Positions 25,366-36,764 of a DNA stretch of 64,000 nucleotides are shown in pieces; position 1 is the first letter of the stretch, and every line of letters begins with the position of its first letter. The stretch lies in NCBI GenBank assembly GCA_018524725.1, contig JAEUWP010000535.1, positions 62,001 to 126,000 of the forward strand. The letters run 5' to 3'. This DNA is from Podaxis mareebaensis (taxonomy: Eukaryota > Basidiomycota > Agaricomycetes > Agaricales > Agaricaceae). Both the position numbers and the translations under genes were made by a program. Below the pieces are notes generated by a model that was given only the letters and a program-made list of their open reading frames with translations, ran no database searches and was not told the origin of the DNA.

Positions 25366-26293
25366 CGTTGGCGATGACGGCGAGGACGTTTGTTATGGCA
25401 GCAGGGGAATTGTGTGATGGTATGGTCCAGAGGTGGTGCGTGCGCGAGAAAGAGACTGATTAGGTCCGTTTCCTTTTTCGGTATTGCAAAAATAATTGTA
25501 CTTATTCCTATCTAATCTTATCTCCCAACCATCCTTTGGGAAGAGGGACTATTTGTTTGATAGTGGTTCCGTCGATAGGATGACCAATGCAGGCTCTTTT
25601 CCTAGTTAGGGCCTCGTCAAACCTTTCCGAGGATGAAGCAGAGCTGTCTACCAGTGACCACGGTCCAGCTAGTTGCATGTCTTGGCAACGCGAGCAAACT
25701 CTCCGCAATTGATTCGATCAGTGATCTGCTACGGGAAGACGCTCGAGAATATACAAGAACCCGAAACACTTCTCGACTCCGACTTCCATCTGACTTTTCT
25801 GTATGACATTGCAGTGCCGAAAATGTCAGAACGGGCCAACAGCGTGTCCCGGGCGTTAGGGATACCTTGTGTTCTCTCGTCTTTGAGGATACAGGTCCAT
25901 GCTAATTTACAGGTGGAAGGAACCCCAGGCCTGTATCGGCTCACCCCGACTACTAGTAGAGTGACTTGGTCTATATGACGCCTCAACGTGAGTAAACAGC
26001 GGGTGTGGAGATCATTGTCATTGAAAGGATCATTTGGAACACAACGAATATACTGATATTCGGCGCCAAGTAAGAATCTTGCACCAAAGGTTTCGGATAG
26101 TAAGGCACTCTCTGACCAAACATTCTATAGCACGATTATGCGCCTTCGGAACGTAATTATAAGTATATAGAACAAACGATTCAACGTCAAAACCTTTGAC
26201 GGCATCCGCAAGCAGTGCCCTAGAAACTTTTGCTATCCACACCATCCGTCCGGGTGATTTCGGCGAAATAAATTCGGGACCACAGGACCGTAC
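25366..26293. other. Intergenic; conserved 3' flank of DUF6533 copy A
   Basis: The left part is the promoter side of the Sds3/Dep1-like gene. Around 26130-26293 the sequence aligns with 43104-43274, the corresponding 3' flank of DUF6533 copy C. Read on the minus strand, both have a short conserved coding-like stretch (YTYNYVPKAHN in A, YTYNYIPKMHN in C). No complete gene could be built from it. Confidence 0.4.
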
Positions 26294-27910
26294 TTAAACC
26301 AGTACGCTTGTCGCCCAATGTCCCGATACTGAGGTTGGTGCCGACTCAGCAGCATATAGTCGACGGATATGGATTATCATCCTTGTTGACAGAATCACGC
26401 GGATGACAAGGAACGGCCTATAAATGATGCCAATGAGAACTTGCACCAATGAGTAAAATACTTCGGAACAATTATCACTCACGGCAATAGCATGAACGTG
26501 TTGCTTGCCTATCAGGACCACTTCAGTTGACTCGAAACTCAGCTCAAGAGCGGAGAAAATGCCTCACGGATTGAATAATTACACCCAGGGCTAGAGCCGA
26601 GTATGCTTATTGGTTATGAGGTCATCAAAAATGTTGAAGAGCACATAACCCTGCACTAACGGGACTTACCACAGAGATAAACGTAGAATAGGACACCTAC
26701 AATATGAAGTGAGATATGAAAAGTGTGGGAATAATTAATCAAAATTACCTTCACGGTATACTCGGTGCATCAGACTACGCCTCCCTAAAGTTCTTGGTTC
26801 CGATATGTCTGTATGTGTGTTAGAATCAGGTACTCACTCACACACTGGAGGAAATCAAAAACTCACACATTCGGATGGTCGGAATCAGGGCCAACAAAAG
26901 TATGGCTGGATTGACTTAATTATCCAACTAGATGAGCCATACCAGACAAAGTTGGCTTACTGGTATCGAGAACCAAGACAACGATGCATGTAAAGTATCC
27001 GTTTTCCAGCTGCGCTTTGAAAACGCAGCCGTGGATTTCACCAAGAGTGTAGAAGTCATCTATCAGCGAATCCTCAGCATCTCCAAGCCACCTCCGGACC
27101 AGAATTTGGGACAAGTTGAGGAACTCACAAGCATTCGACCCAAAAAATTTCGCACAGAAAGATGATTGGAAGATTGCTGACGCAGCGAAGAGGGACACCA
27201 CTCCAACAAGGATCCGCTTATCGTTATCCCACATGACCCAGAGGCGCAAACAAAGGATTGCTTGAGTGTCGCGAACTAATGTTAAACCGATCCCACCTAA
27301 TGAAAAGCAGGGTTAACTCACTTTCGGAAACAAATATGCCAACCACCGCCACGTCTGACATGAGAATTAACCCAAACGTTGAAGGTGGGCAATGGGATTT
27401 ACTCACAAACGATTACCTTTGCTAAGCCTTTACAATCGACGTCCAAATCCCGTCCGACTATACCTACCACTGTACACAACACCATCAATGCGACTTGAAT
27501 AAACATGAAGAGTCCGAACTTACGAAACATCTGCATAACAAGATTCGGTATGATGAAGTATCGGTCTAGGAGGAAGATGAACTTCATCAACGTCCACCTC
27601 GAAGCCCAGACGAGTTCTACTTCTTGAGGAAGTGTCAAGAAGTAATCGTATATCTGTTGAGCAAGTAAGATTTGGAATAAATTGAAGGTTGAGCAGTGTG
27701 TCGACTTGCATATATTGCCAGCGCGATGCCTGTGGTAAATTATGCATCAACGCTTACAGCTCTATGAGAGCTCAGAGGACGCGTACCATGAATATACTGT
27801 CGCAATAACCACTAGTCAACGCACGTGTTGTACATGACCAAGAACGCTCTGCTCACCTGACTCCACTGAAGCTGGTATACACCTTGGGAGGGCTGCGTAT
27901 GCGGAAGCAT
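26294..27910 (-). CDS. DUF6533-type multi-pass membrane protein, copy A
   Basis: A member of the basidiomycete-expanded family of small multi-span membrane proteins that begin with the DUF6533 domain; function is not established. Exon 1 reads MLPHTQPSQGVYQLQWSQ. Later exons give IYDYFLTLPQEVELVWASRW and TLMKFIFLLDRYFIIPNLVM, the diagnostic DUF6533 core (YDY.LTL..E...W...W...K.LFLLNRY). Then come a hydrophobic helix, AILCLRLWVMWDNDKRILVG with a further helix, and the C-terminal RMIIHIRRLYAAES ending at 26294. About eight exons and roughly 330 residues. Intron 3 appears to start with GC (GCAAGT) rather than GT, while copies C, D and E have GT there. It is the leftmost of five related genes or pseudogenes plus one relic on the same strand. 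Confidence 0.8.
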
Positions 27911-28665
27911 CTGGAGGCGGTCAGGGAGCACGAGAAGGGGAAGGAAAGGTCCTAAAAACAGGCGCCTCCAAGAGCTCGCGCAAGACTGTTGTTATATGTA
28001 ATAAGGTACTCTTGGTAGACCTTAGTGGTTAATCTTGGTGGACCCTAACCTTATTCTTACTTATTGCCCGTCGACAAGGGACTTGCTAGGGATGACACTA
28101 GTTCAACGTAACAGCTCCCTGACGACCCTCCGAGGAGCACTAATATCCCTGAAAGCTGATAGACTTCATTTAGCATTACCATGGATGCCTGTACGAAGGT
28201 ATTTGTTCCTCGAATTCGCATCTTATGACCTGAATGTTCTGATTGGGTCTCAGCGTAGTGAGGAAATCATCAACAATGTCGATTGTGGGACGTACGGCAG
28301 CAGACTTGCCGGTGCACTAGTAGCCTCAGCTCCACCCTTGATCGGGAACTATCGCATTAATAGTAGGTGTGAGTGACAATACAGACGCTGGGGTAGATTG
28401 ATTCAAGGCTTGATCATCAATGCGGATGCAGTGTTAAGGCGCAAACGTTTCACTGTAGTCATCCCAGAGGATTGAGACTGGGGATTCGCGCGTGAGCATG
28501 ACGTCGATGTCACCCGGAGGGGCGGCGCGATGTAAAAGTTAATTTGGGCACACCTCTATGACAGGCTTTGTCGGTACTTAGGCCTTGAATTCGAACTCGC
28601 GTTTTGACATCATTGGAGGCATATGTGGGCCTCAGGTGACGATGATTCTTTCCGACCCTAGTAGA
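27911..28665. other. Intergenic, no gene recognised
   Basis: This is the upstream side of DUF6533 copy A. A plus-strand frame ending at 28376 is open for about 110 codons but starts with TTG and has no recognised motif. CTCAGGTG at 28631-28638 is an inverted partner of CACCTGAG at 28666, just at the edge of the first foldback repeat. Confidence 0.4.
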
Positions 28666-29776
28666 CACCTGAGACCAATCAGAGTCGGTATCCAGTACAG
28701 AGGGTGCCAAGGTTTCTATTTAAGCTTTTGCGTCGTGTCACAACTCGAAATACCCCACGTGTTTTATTACAGAAATAGAATCAATATATTAATTGGGACA
28801 GATCACCGACCTTGGGGTCAAATTCAAAAACAATAAGGAGGGCCAGTTTTGAATCGAATTATTGTCTCATAAAATACAACCGACATCTGTCATCATTCAT
28901 AATCCTTGAAAGAATAGGTTCCAATGCCCGATTCGATGCTAGAAGAAAAATTGGCACGGAAACCGGTGGCTGCCATAGGGGTAAAATTGGCAGTCTGATC
29001 CGGTTCAATCCCTGCACCAGAAGCCGATTTCCACCAGGTTTCCGATTCTGCTTTAAGATTGTTATAAGGTGTCGAGTGATCGGTTGATTCAAATCGAGAG
29101 AGTATTAAGATTGAGTGACCCATGAGTGGGCACGGGAGCGGGGCACTCATTCTATTCATCCGAATCTGAGGTAAAAAAATGTTTCACAGCATGTGTGACA
29201 ATGCAAAACTCACAGGCAGGTGAAAACAGTGAGATTTACGAAGAAACAGAAAATGAAAATGGGGGACTGCCACAGATTCAGATGAACAGAATGAGTGCCC
29301 TGCTCCCGTGCCCACTTGTGGGCCACTCAATCTTAATACTCTCTCGATTTTGAATCAACCAATCACTCGACACCTTATAACAATCTTAAAGCAGAATCGG
29401 AAACCTGGTGGAAATCGGCTTCTGGTGCAGGGATTGAACCGGATCAGACTGCCAATTTTACCCCTATGGCAGCCACTGGTTTCCGTGCCAATTTTTCTTC
29501 TAGCATTGAATCGGGCATTGGAACCTATTCTTTCAAGGATTATGAATGATGACAGATGTTGGTTGTATTTTATGAGACAATAATTAGATTCAAAACTGGC
29601 CCTCCTTATTGTTTTTGAATTTGACCCCAAGGTCGGTGATCTGTCCCAATTAATATATTGATTCTATTTCTGTAATAAAACACGTGGGGTATTTCGAGTT
29701 GTGACATGATGCAAAAGCTTAAATAGAAACCTTGGCACCCTCTGTACTGGATACTGACTCTGATTGGTCTCAGGTG
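28666..29776. repeat. Large inverted repeat (foldback element 1)
   Basis: The left arm, about 28666-29168, is the near-perfect reverse complement of the right arm, about 29273-29776, with a loop of about 104 bp. The same peptide frames appear on opposite strands of the two arms. The outermost match is CACCTGAGACCAATCAG. No transposase-like frame is present. The arms differ mostly where the left has CG and the right has CA or TG, so the right arm appears more decayed. A foldback or palindromic non-autonomous transposon is the likeliest explanation. Confidence 0.85.
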
Positions 29777-29790
29777 AGAGTTGTGCATTT

Positions 29791-29860
29791 GTTATGCACC
29801 TTCAGGGTATAATTATGAGTGTTTAGATTGCTCATGCAAAGGAGTTAACATCATCCATCA
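29791..29860. repeat. Fragment of DUF6533-gene 3' flank
   Basis: These 70 bp align without gaps, about 70% identical by eye (49 of 70), to 43104-43173, which is the 3' flank of DUF6533 copy C; copy A has a related flank near 26135. The fragment lies between the two foldback repeats, at the left edge of the CpG-free domain, and suggests that a family copy or part of one once stood here. Confidence 0.5.
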
Positions 29861-29969
29861 GCAAAACAGCTTAAAACTGTTATTACATTTTAGTCTATAT
29901 ATAGTATTCAAATGATAAAATAGATTTTGATAGTGGAGAAAAACATTCAGACAAGTATGCAAGGGTGTG

Positions 29970-31245
29970 CAATGTTTTTGGCAGTATAACAACACACCCA
30001 ATATGGTGGGCCATTGGCCTAAAAAAGATTTGGCCCCTGCAGAACTTAATAATATGCTCACACAGTATTTACATACTGCCTAGACCTAAAGTATACTCAG
30101 TAGTTTACAAAATCTAGTTATTACCTTGTCTTGTGGGGGAGAAAACCACATATGTGGGATTTTGAAAATCCCATGCACAATGATAACCCTCCCTAGAAGA
30201 AGTTATGTATACAAAATTCATGTGCAGAATTATGAATATTTCACACAGGGTTTTCTGAAAGTCCCACACACATATCATGTATGTTGCATGTATGTTGCAT
30301 GTGGGATTTTCTGAAAGTTTTGCATACATAGCTATTATGTAATACAGATATTCCACACAGAAATTTGAAGGTTCAGTGCATTTCCAATTTCCCACACCTC
30401 TGGTTCCCAGGAGCCCTGTCATGCTAGGCAGGTGATTGATCCCACAGCCTTCCTCAACAGAGTGCTCATCATTGAGCATAGATATCTCAACAATACCCAT
30501 GGCTTTTATATCAGGGTATATCAGAGATTGTTATAATCCAATGATACAGCAGGCCTTCATTTCCTGTCCATAGACCTACCTTAGAAGTTATGACAATGAA
30601 TTTTCTAATTTATGTCTGAAGAGTGACATATGAATGACATATCAATGTTTGTCATTTCTGGGCTGGATAAAAGTGTTATATATTATAGGATACTATCCCA
30701 TACTCCAACACAATGTATCCTGCTATAGAAGCCATGGGTATTGTTGAGATATCTGTGCTCAATGATGAGTACTCTACTGAGGAAGGCCATGGGATCAATC
30801 ACCTGCCTAGCATGACAGGGCTCCTGGGAACCAGAGGTGTGGGAAATTGGAAATGCACTGAATCTTCAAATTTCTGTATGGAATATCTATATTATATAAT
30901 ACCTGTGCACATAGAACTTTCAGAAAATCCCATGCAGAATATACATGCAACATACATGATATGTGTGTGGGACTTTCAGAAAACCCCACATAAAATATTC
31001 ATAATTCTGCACATGAATTTTGTATACATAACTTCTTCTAGGGAGGGTTACCATTGTGTATGGGATTTTCAAAATCCCATGCATGTGGTTTTCCCCCCCA
31101 TGAGACAAGGTAATAACTAGATTTTGTAAACTACTGAGTATACTTTAGGTCTAGGCAGTATGTAAATACTACACAAGCACATTATTAAGTTCTGCAGGGG
31201 CCAAATCTTTTTTAGGCTAATGGCCTGCTATAACCCAAAACATTC
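29970..31245. repeat. Large inverted repeat (foldback element 2)
   Basis: The left arm (about 29970-30515) and right arm (about 30725-31245) are reverse complements of each other around a loop of about 210 bp. Matching segments include GGCCCCTGCAGAACTTAATA, with its complement near 31185-31205, and identical peptide stretches such as INHLPSMTGLLGTRGVGNW on opposite strands. CpG is absent. The peptide frames are mirror shadows, not evidence for a gene. The sequence differs from foldback element 1. Confidence 0.85.
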
Positions 31246-31588
31246 CAATGCCTTTCTTACATTATAGAATCCTTTCATTCAGAATGTATTGACCTGAAAT
31301 GATGTTTTGTGTATTCAACATTTTTTGGGTGTTCAAAGTATGAAAGATTTCTATTTTCTAGAATATTGAGTGACAATGTAAGATTAAAAAACTTTACCAT
31401 CAAATACATGGGCATCTTAGAGTTAGTAGCCCTTAAATGGCTATGTATGCAGTGTATCTCATGGGCATAGGAGAGACTGAAACCCACTTGGGCTATATAT
31501 TGCATTGGCTCTGGCAATCACTGATTAATTTTAGCTGACCTAAATATAATATGTTCTACAGTACCTATAGTACCTACAGTATGTTAGG

Positions 31589-31602
31589 GTGGTCCTTATC
31601 AC
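31589..31602. repeat. Target-site duplication, left copy
   Basis: GTGGTCCTTATCAC here and GTGGTCCTTATCAT at 33712-33725 flank the poly(A)-tailed insertion. The uninterrupted right-hand LTR-like copy has a single equivalent of this site near 38470-38485, which shows that the duplication arose on insertion. Confidence 0.8.
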
Positions 31603-33711
31603 TTTTTTTTTTTTTTTTTTTAATCCACAGTTTATTACAATAGAGCTAGTCTACTACAAATGGGTACACAGTAGCAGTTCTATTGGATTAGAGAAGAAGA
31701 AAAAGGGAAAACAACAGAAAAGAGAACAGATGCCCCAAACAACATGAATGAAAAAGTTCAAAGTAGTATGCATGTAGACAAAAACATAGGAGTCTGATCT
31801 GAATACATTGACTTAGCTGCTTGCACTTGTCTTGACTAACCCTTACAACCCCCACCTCAAGAGAAGGAAGCCTTTTTGGCTGAAGTGGAGGCTGCATCAC
31901 ATTGGTATCAGCCATGGATCCAATCCTGGTTGAAGTGATGTCACTAGTATGGGCACTAGCAGTTGTTAGAGGAGTGGGCACCTGAACAGTTGAGGTACTG
32001 AGGGGAGTGAAGGTAGAGATCACCTGCTGGAGTAGGAGAGATGGGGGGGGGTCACTTTGGGGTTACCCTTGTAACACCTGGCTATGGAGCAGTGAGAGGC
32101 CTTGGAATGAGGACCCCTATAGAGAGGACACCTGGGCACATGAGTATGACAGGCATTAGAAGAATGACCTTAGTACCAGCAGCACTGACACTGAGGTGTG
32201 CCAGTGTAGGCATGAGCTCCTTTGATGAGACAGGACACACCATTGATCATGATGTGCCTATTGATGAGAGAGGTGGCTAGGGTGCCACATTGAGAGTCAA
32301 TTGAGTTGATCCACACAGTGGTAGAGTTAGACTTGGCAGAGTTTTGGATGACATACAGATAGTACACATCAGAGGAGGGGAAAAAGGGGAAGGCCAAGCC
32401 TCAGTCTTGACTTGATCAGCTATGAGGGTAAACCCATCAGCTGAGAAGAAGGGGATGTCTATGATCTTGATAAAAGATTAGGACATGGGAAGAGTAATAG
32501 AAGTGCTTTTGAGTGTGGAGGGGAGAGAGGCAGAGAGGGAATTAATGTCTGCCTGGGAGGGGACACTGCCTGTAGAGAAAGCAATGACTCTAGAGTGGAA
32601 GCAGTCAGAGTCAACAGTAAGTGCTGATTTGGCCTGAGAAAGTGCTTGGTTGAAGTGCACAACTAGGGATTGAAGGGAGACATGAGTACTGGCTAAGTTG
32701 CTAGTACTGGTGCTTAAGAAAAATTGCTGTCAGATAGGACTCCAAGTGGCAAAATACAGCTTATGCTGAGTAGAAGGGCTAGGGCTAGAGGGGCTGGGCT
32801 TGATGTCATATGAGGGAGGTCTGGGCCTGTCACATGGAGGTGGAAGGGCACATGAGGGAGATTTAGGCCTGTCATATGTAATGGAAGTCACAGGAGGGGG
32901 CTGGAGAGGTACTAGAGCCTGGATAAAGGGTTGGGAGGCAGGCACTGGTTGAGTGTCTGTTATGACTGAGTCAGCCATTCCATGGAATAACTCATGTTTG
33001 CCTTATGTCTTGTGAGCATTGAAAAGCAAGGCAGTAATACTGCCTGGAGGAGGGGAAACTTTCCAAGCCAGGGGGATATAGTTGTAGAAAGCACCTCTGG
33101 CCTTGAGGAATCTGATGAGTTCACAGAGGGCAGTAAAAGTGGGTTGGTCACTATGTGATTGGACTTATTGCAGAGTGAGAGCTTGGATTTCTTTATGGAA
33201 GTGTCTAAAATATCCATAATGTTGAAGTCATTGTCTGCATCATTGTCCTTGGCCTTATCAGGGGTGGGAGAAGATGGGAGGGCAGAGAAAGCAGCTTTGG
33301 GTGTCATCTGCTTGGGAGGGGATGAGATGGAGAGGTCAAGCTCTATGTCAGATGAGGACCTGCTCTGGAGTATCCTAGTAGCATGCCTGGATGATAAGGG
33401 GGAGGGGGTACTTGGCTCTGGTGTCACCTAAGAGAGTTGTTGCCACTCTTGTTGTGGAGAGGCTTAAGGGATCCAGCTGCTGGGGTTGGAGGGAGTGTGG
33501 ATGCCTTGACTGTTCACTTTGTCAATGGTCATCATTTTGTATATTTTGATATATTCTCAATATGCCTTCTCTTACTGGCAGTCATATTCACAATCTTTGG
33601 CTGCTTGGAGAGTCTCAGGTATAACAGATAGGCTTTTGCCCTTGTGATGATTGCCCATAGTAATGAGTGCTTAACTACAATGATAGTGGTTACTGGAAGA
33701 GGAAGGATGTA
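31603..33711 (-). mobile_element. Non-LTR retrotransposon-derived insertion, ORF1 only
   Basis: The insertion is in minus orientation and ends in a 19-base poly(A) tail (T run at 31603-31621). It is flanked by a 14-15 bp target-site duplication, the signature of target-primed reverse transcription. Its ORF1 remnant starts about 33427 (MTPEPSTPSPLSSRHATR) and includes TVWINSIDSQCGTLATSLIN, then a cysteine/histidine block. That block, with its frame interrupted, reads CQCCW, GHSSNACHTHVPRCP and HSKASHCSIARC, the zinc-knuckle pattern of ORF1/Gag-like proteins of fungal non-LTR elements. No reverse transcriptase or endonuclease frame is present, so the element is non-autonomous or internally deleted. 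CpG is absent. Confidence 0.72.
31688..33427 (-). pseudogene. Decayed ORF1 (nucleic-acid-binding, zinc-knuckle) protein
   Basis: The coding remnant of the insertion is broken by stops and frame changes. The Pro/Ser-rich N-terminal part (33427 to about 32730) leads to a central part around 32660-32450 and the folded domain with a zinc-knuckle block at about 32230-32050. One in-frame stop lies inside the first knuckle, where other members have a tryptophan or similar residue (CCWY-stop-GH). In related elements this protein binds the element RNA; here it cannot be made intact. Confidence 0.6.
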
Positions 33712-33725
33712 GTGGTCCTTATCAT
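33712..33725. repeat. Target-site duplication, right copy
   Basis: GTGGTCCTTATCAT is the partner of the copy at 31589-31602. The interrupted LTR-like sequence resumes directly after it with TGGTCACCTATGCTTAAGC, matching the minus strand at about 38450-38470. Confidence 0.8.
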
Positions 33726-34490
33726 TGGTCACCTATGCTTAAGCTAGGGGGTGGCTATCTCAGTAGATGGTTCACAAATGCTAGGATCTACCAAGAAGGA
33801 TGATGGTAAGTTAGTGGTGAGGCAAGTGTCCAATTAAGCACACTTAGAGATTAAACTTCTATCAGTTGAGGATATGACCAATAGAAAGTTTACTACTACA
33901 CTGATCATCAACTAACATCAATTGCAAAGAGTACAAGAAGTGATTTGAGATTTAAGAATATTGAAAGCTTGTGCTTCCAGTACATGAACAGCTATTTAAG
34001 CATTATGTCTAAGGTCCTAATTGGGAAGGTATGATAATATAGTACTAAGTCCAAAAGTCAATCAAAGATACATAACTATGGAGTGGGGACAGACAAGAAT
34101 AGAAGTAGACTAAAAAGGGATAGAAATAGATCAAGTTCAAGAATAGTATAAGGTGAGTTAATAAGGGAGAAATAACAGAGGGAAGGGAGATAAGGGAGTA
34201 ATACTAAAAGGTGTCTGTCCATACATTCTGATTGATAGACAAAAGGTGTATACTATAAGTCCAAGTCTGGGTGAAGCTGTCTATCAGAGGAATTGGAGGT
34301 AAATGAGTCAAGAGATGAGGTAGAGGAGGGAACAGTGAAGTTCCTGATAAGTGGGGAGTCAGAAGAGTCTGACTCAACCATAGGGCTACAGTACAGTGAC
34401 TGTGATGATGATGATGACAAAGAGATGTCTGCAGTGATATAGGGAGGCAGTGATGGAGCAGCAAATAGAATTACTATGTAATATAACAAT

Positions 34491-36749
34491 AATAGGGGGA
34501 AATGTGGAAATGAAATATAAAAATAGTATTACCAAAGGCCACACTATAGCAAGTTCATGGGGGACTCTGATTCAGCAAAGGAGATAATAAAGTGACATGA
34601 GATTGAAATGCTCACTAGAAATGTTAAAGAAGGAATAAGAGTTGTAAAGGAGTGAGGGAATGTGTATGTACTTGGTATTGTCTTCACTTAATGCAAGGAC
34701 TTCTGGGATGCTGTCATGAGGTGGTCTCAGTAATTTCCTAGTTAAAGACTGAACTGGACTGTTTGTTCTTAAATTGACAAGTCTCTGATGTAGCATTACT
34801 ACAATATACAAGTACCAAAGAACTGAAGGTAGTGAGAGTGATCCCTTGCTACTACTAGAAATATACTGACTCATACCAATGAGTGCTCTGACTGGTGATA
34901 CACAGCTGCAATGTACTCTTAGTTAACCCTACTAAGGCTAACTTCTGATTCTCAACTTATGGAAACTGCTGGGGGAACTACTGGGTCTTTGTTCTGGCTC
35001 TCACTAGTAGGTCACATTGACTAAAGAAAACTCCTATAAATGCTTAACTATCACTCAGTGATTGTTGAATATACAACAACCCCCTAAGCAAAGCTTGGTA
35101 GGAATTCCCTTGCTTCATCTCACATCATTGAGGGGATTTGATATTATAAGTTAGGAGTGATTACAATCTAGTATTACAATGTTCTAACTCAACAAAAGAT
35201 TATATGTATAAGTACAGAGTCATATAATTTATAATCTATATTGTTCTCTGCCCAATGAGGTGTTTTGACAGTGGACATATATATGTTTCTACTGGATGCA
35301 TGGACTGGTAAAGTATGCATGTATGATATTTATCAGCTTTTGGCTAACCAAGTCTACTGTATGTGTAATACCATTCATCATTCCTGACTTGATAGTATTA
35401 TGAATCTTCATTTTCCACATTCCTCACTAAGCTGATTTGGATCACTGACTGTCAATGAGTCACTCAGTTGGTATCTTATGAGGTCAGTGAATCACTTCTA
35501 CTGAAATGACATATTGATCCCTTAGTTAGGTAGTCTCTCTTCTGACTCAGACTTCATCTGCTGAGGTCATAGCTGATCTAAGTCTTTGGGTACATAGTGA
35601 GATAATCCCTAGTGTCACTTCACATGAGAAAAGATCCTTGCAAGGATGTGATTGATGAGTAGTCTTTAGTAATAGAATCCTGACTTCAGTAATAGAATCC
35701 TGACTTCAGTAATAGAATCCTGACTTCAGTAATAATACTGAATCAATAGCATATGGATGTGTCTAATTGGTATAGTTTTTCTGATCTAAGTGCCTAGACT
35801 ATATTACTGGATTGATCCTTGTGAGGTGCTGAGGCTTCTTCTAGTGTGGGTTCATAGTCTGTTATTCTAGCCATAAAACTCAATTGTATTATAATCTAGA
35901 TACTGCTTTCATGACTGAAAACAGTTTAGGCCATAACATCTCCCCCTTACTATAAATGACTACCCTCAGTCATCCTTGTGATGGACTACTGTCAATAGTA
36001 TCTTATGTCTGTACTGGGTCCCTGACTTTGGTCTGATTATAATTCTTATGAGCTATATCCTTGTATCAAGATCCCTTGCTAATTTCTAAGGACTTAATAC
36101 ACTCATCTTATCATGAGAATATCTGCAGGCATATCAGTGATGCTAGTTAATGCCATATTGTATTCTGCTTATGGAATTCTGTGTGGGCTGAGTTTTTCTG
36201 CTATAGGATCCCAAAATTCCATATTTCCTTCTACTAAGAAATTCCCTAGCTTGAATTTCCAATCCTGAAAACCTATAACCCTGGGAACTTCTATTGTTCT
36301 CCAAGGCCATTGCTATAGAAAGCTTAGATGAGAGTTGTCCAGAGAAGCCTTGAGGTTTCTATAACTCTCAAGCACTTCTTCCATTTAATTTTAGATTTTT
36401 ATGGATCTTGAGCATTCAGTCTCTGAATACTATAGATTAGCTTTGTAATATCTATGACATATAGCTACTGATCCCAATTGTAATTTCATAGATCATCTCC
36501 AGAACTTCTGTGAATATTGAGTTCATTTCCATTGCAGAAACAGAGAGCTCATATTATTGCAACAAGTTGTCACCCTATTTCTAGGATAAACCTACTTACA
36601 TCTTCTGTATTCTATATTAACTAGAACCTTAATTCTAATTAATTTCTGGGGTGAGTTTCATCCAAGTCTGCAGATGTCTGTTTTCTGTTAAATAGAGGAC
36701 TTGACACTAACTAACTCCTCACTATTCTGCTGATTTCTTCATTACTTCT
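34491..36749. other. CpG-free spacer without recognisable genes
   Basis: This is the central region between the two head-to-head LTR-like copies. It contains only short frames, such as minus 34874-34572, and a short tandem repeat at 35668-35735. It could contain the 5' parts or a 5' LTR of either element, but no second copy of the terminal sequence was found here. Confidence 0.5.
35668..35735. repeat. 20-bp tandem repeat, 3.4 units
   Basis: Three identical consecutive copies of AGTAATAGAATCCTGACTTC are followed by a partial fourth. They show no mutations between units, in contrast to the decayed surroundings, so the expansion is recent. Confidence 0.95.
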
Positions 36750-36764
36750 CCATATGTTAGCTTG

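Larger units (their letters stand above)
31582..34490 (-). mobile_element. LTR-like element, left copy (3' part, interrupted)
   Basis: On the minus strand, a coding remnant ending in SSDRQLHPDLDL (stop at about 34253) is followed by about 560 bp that closes with ...GGACCACCCTAACA at 31582. The terminal CA is typical of an LTR end. The same coding end and 3' segment occur in inverted orientation at about 37700-38489. A non-LTR element (31603-33711) has inserted a few bases inside the terminal sequence. Only the 3' part of the coding region is recognisable; the sequence further upstream on the minus strand does not match the right copy. No integrase or reverse transcriptase was seen, so an LTR origin is inferred. 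Confidence 0.5.

Noticed and set aside
20656..25417. Long plus-strand frames opposite the Sds3/Dep1-like gene (Ser/Leu/Phe- or Pro-rich)
   Set aside because: They are shadows of the low-complexity Glu/Asp/Pro/Arg codons on the minus strand, which has the conserved domain and consistent splice sites.
28035..28376. 113-codon plus-strand frame left of the foldback element
   Set aside because: It starts with TTG, shows no motif or spliced continuation and lies in the promoter side of copy A.
30114..31120. Two matching frames encoding INHLPSMTGLLGTRGVGNW on opposite strands
   Set aside because: They are the same inverted-repeat arm read twice; one origin and no start or domain evidence for a gene.
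31603..31621. T19 run as a transcription terminator
   Set aside because: The target-site duplication and minus-strand ORF1 show that it is the poly(A) tail of a retro-insertion.
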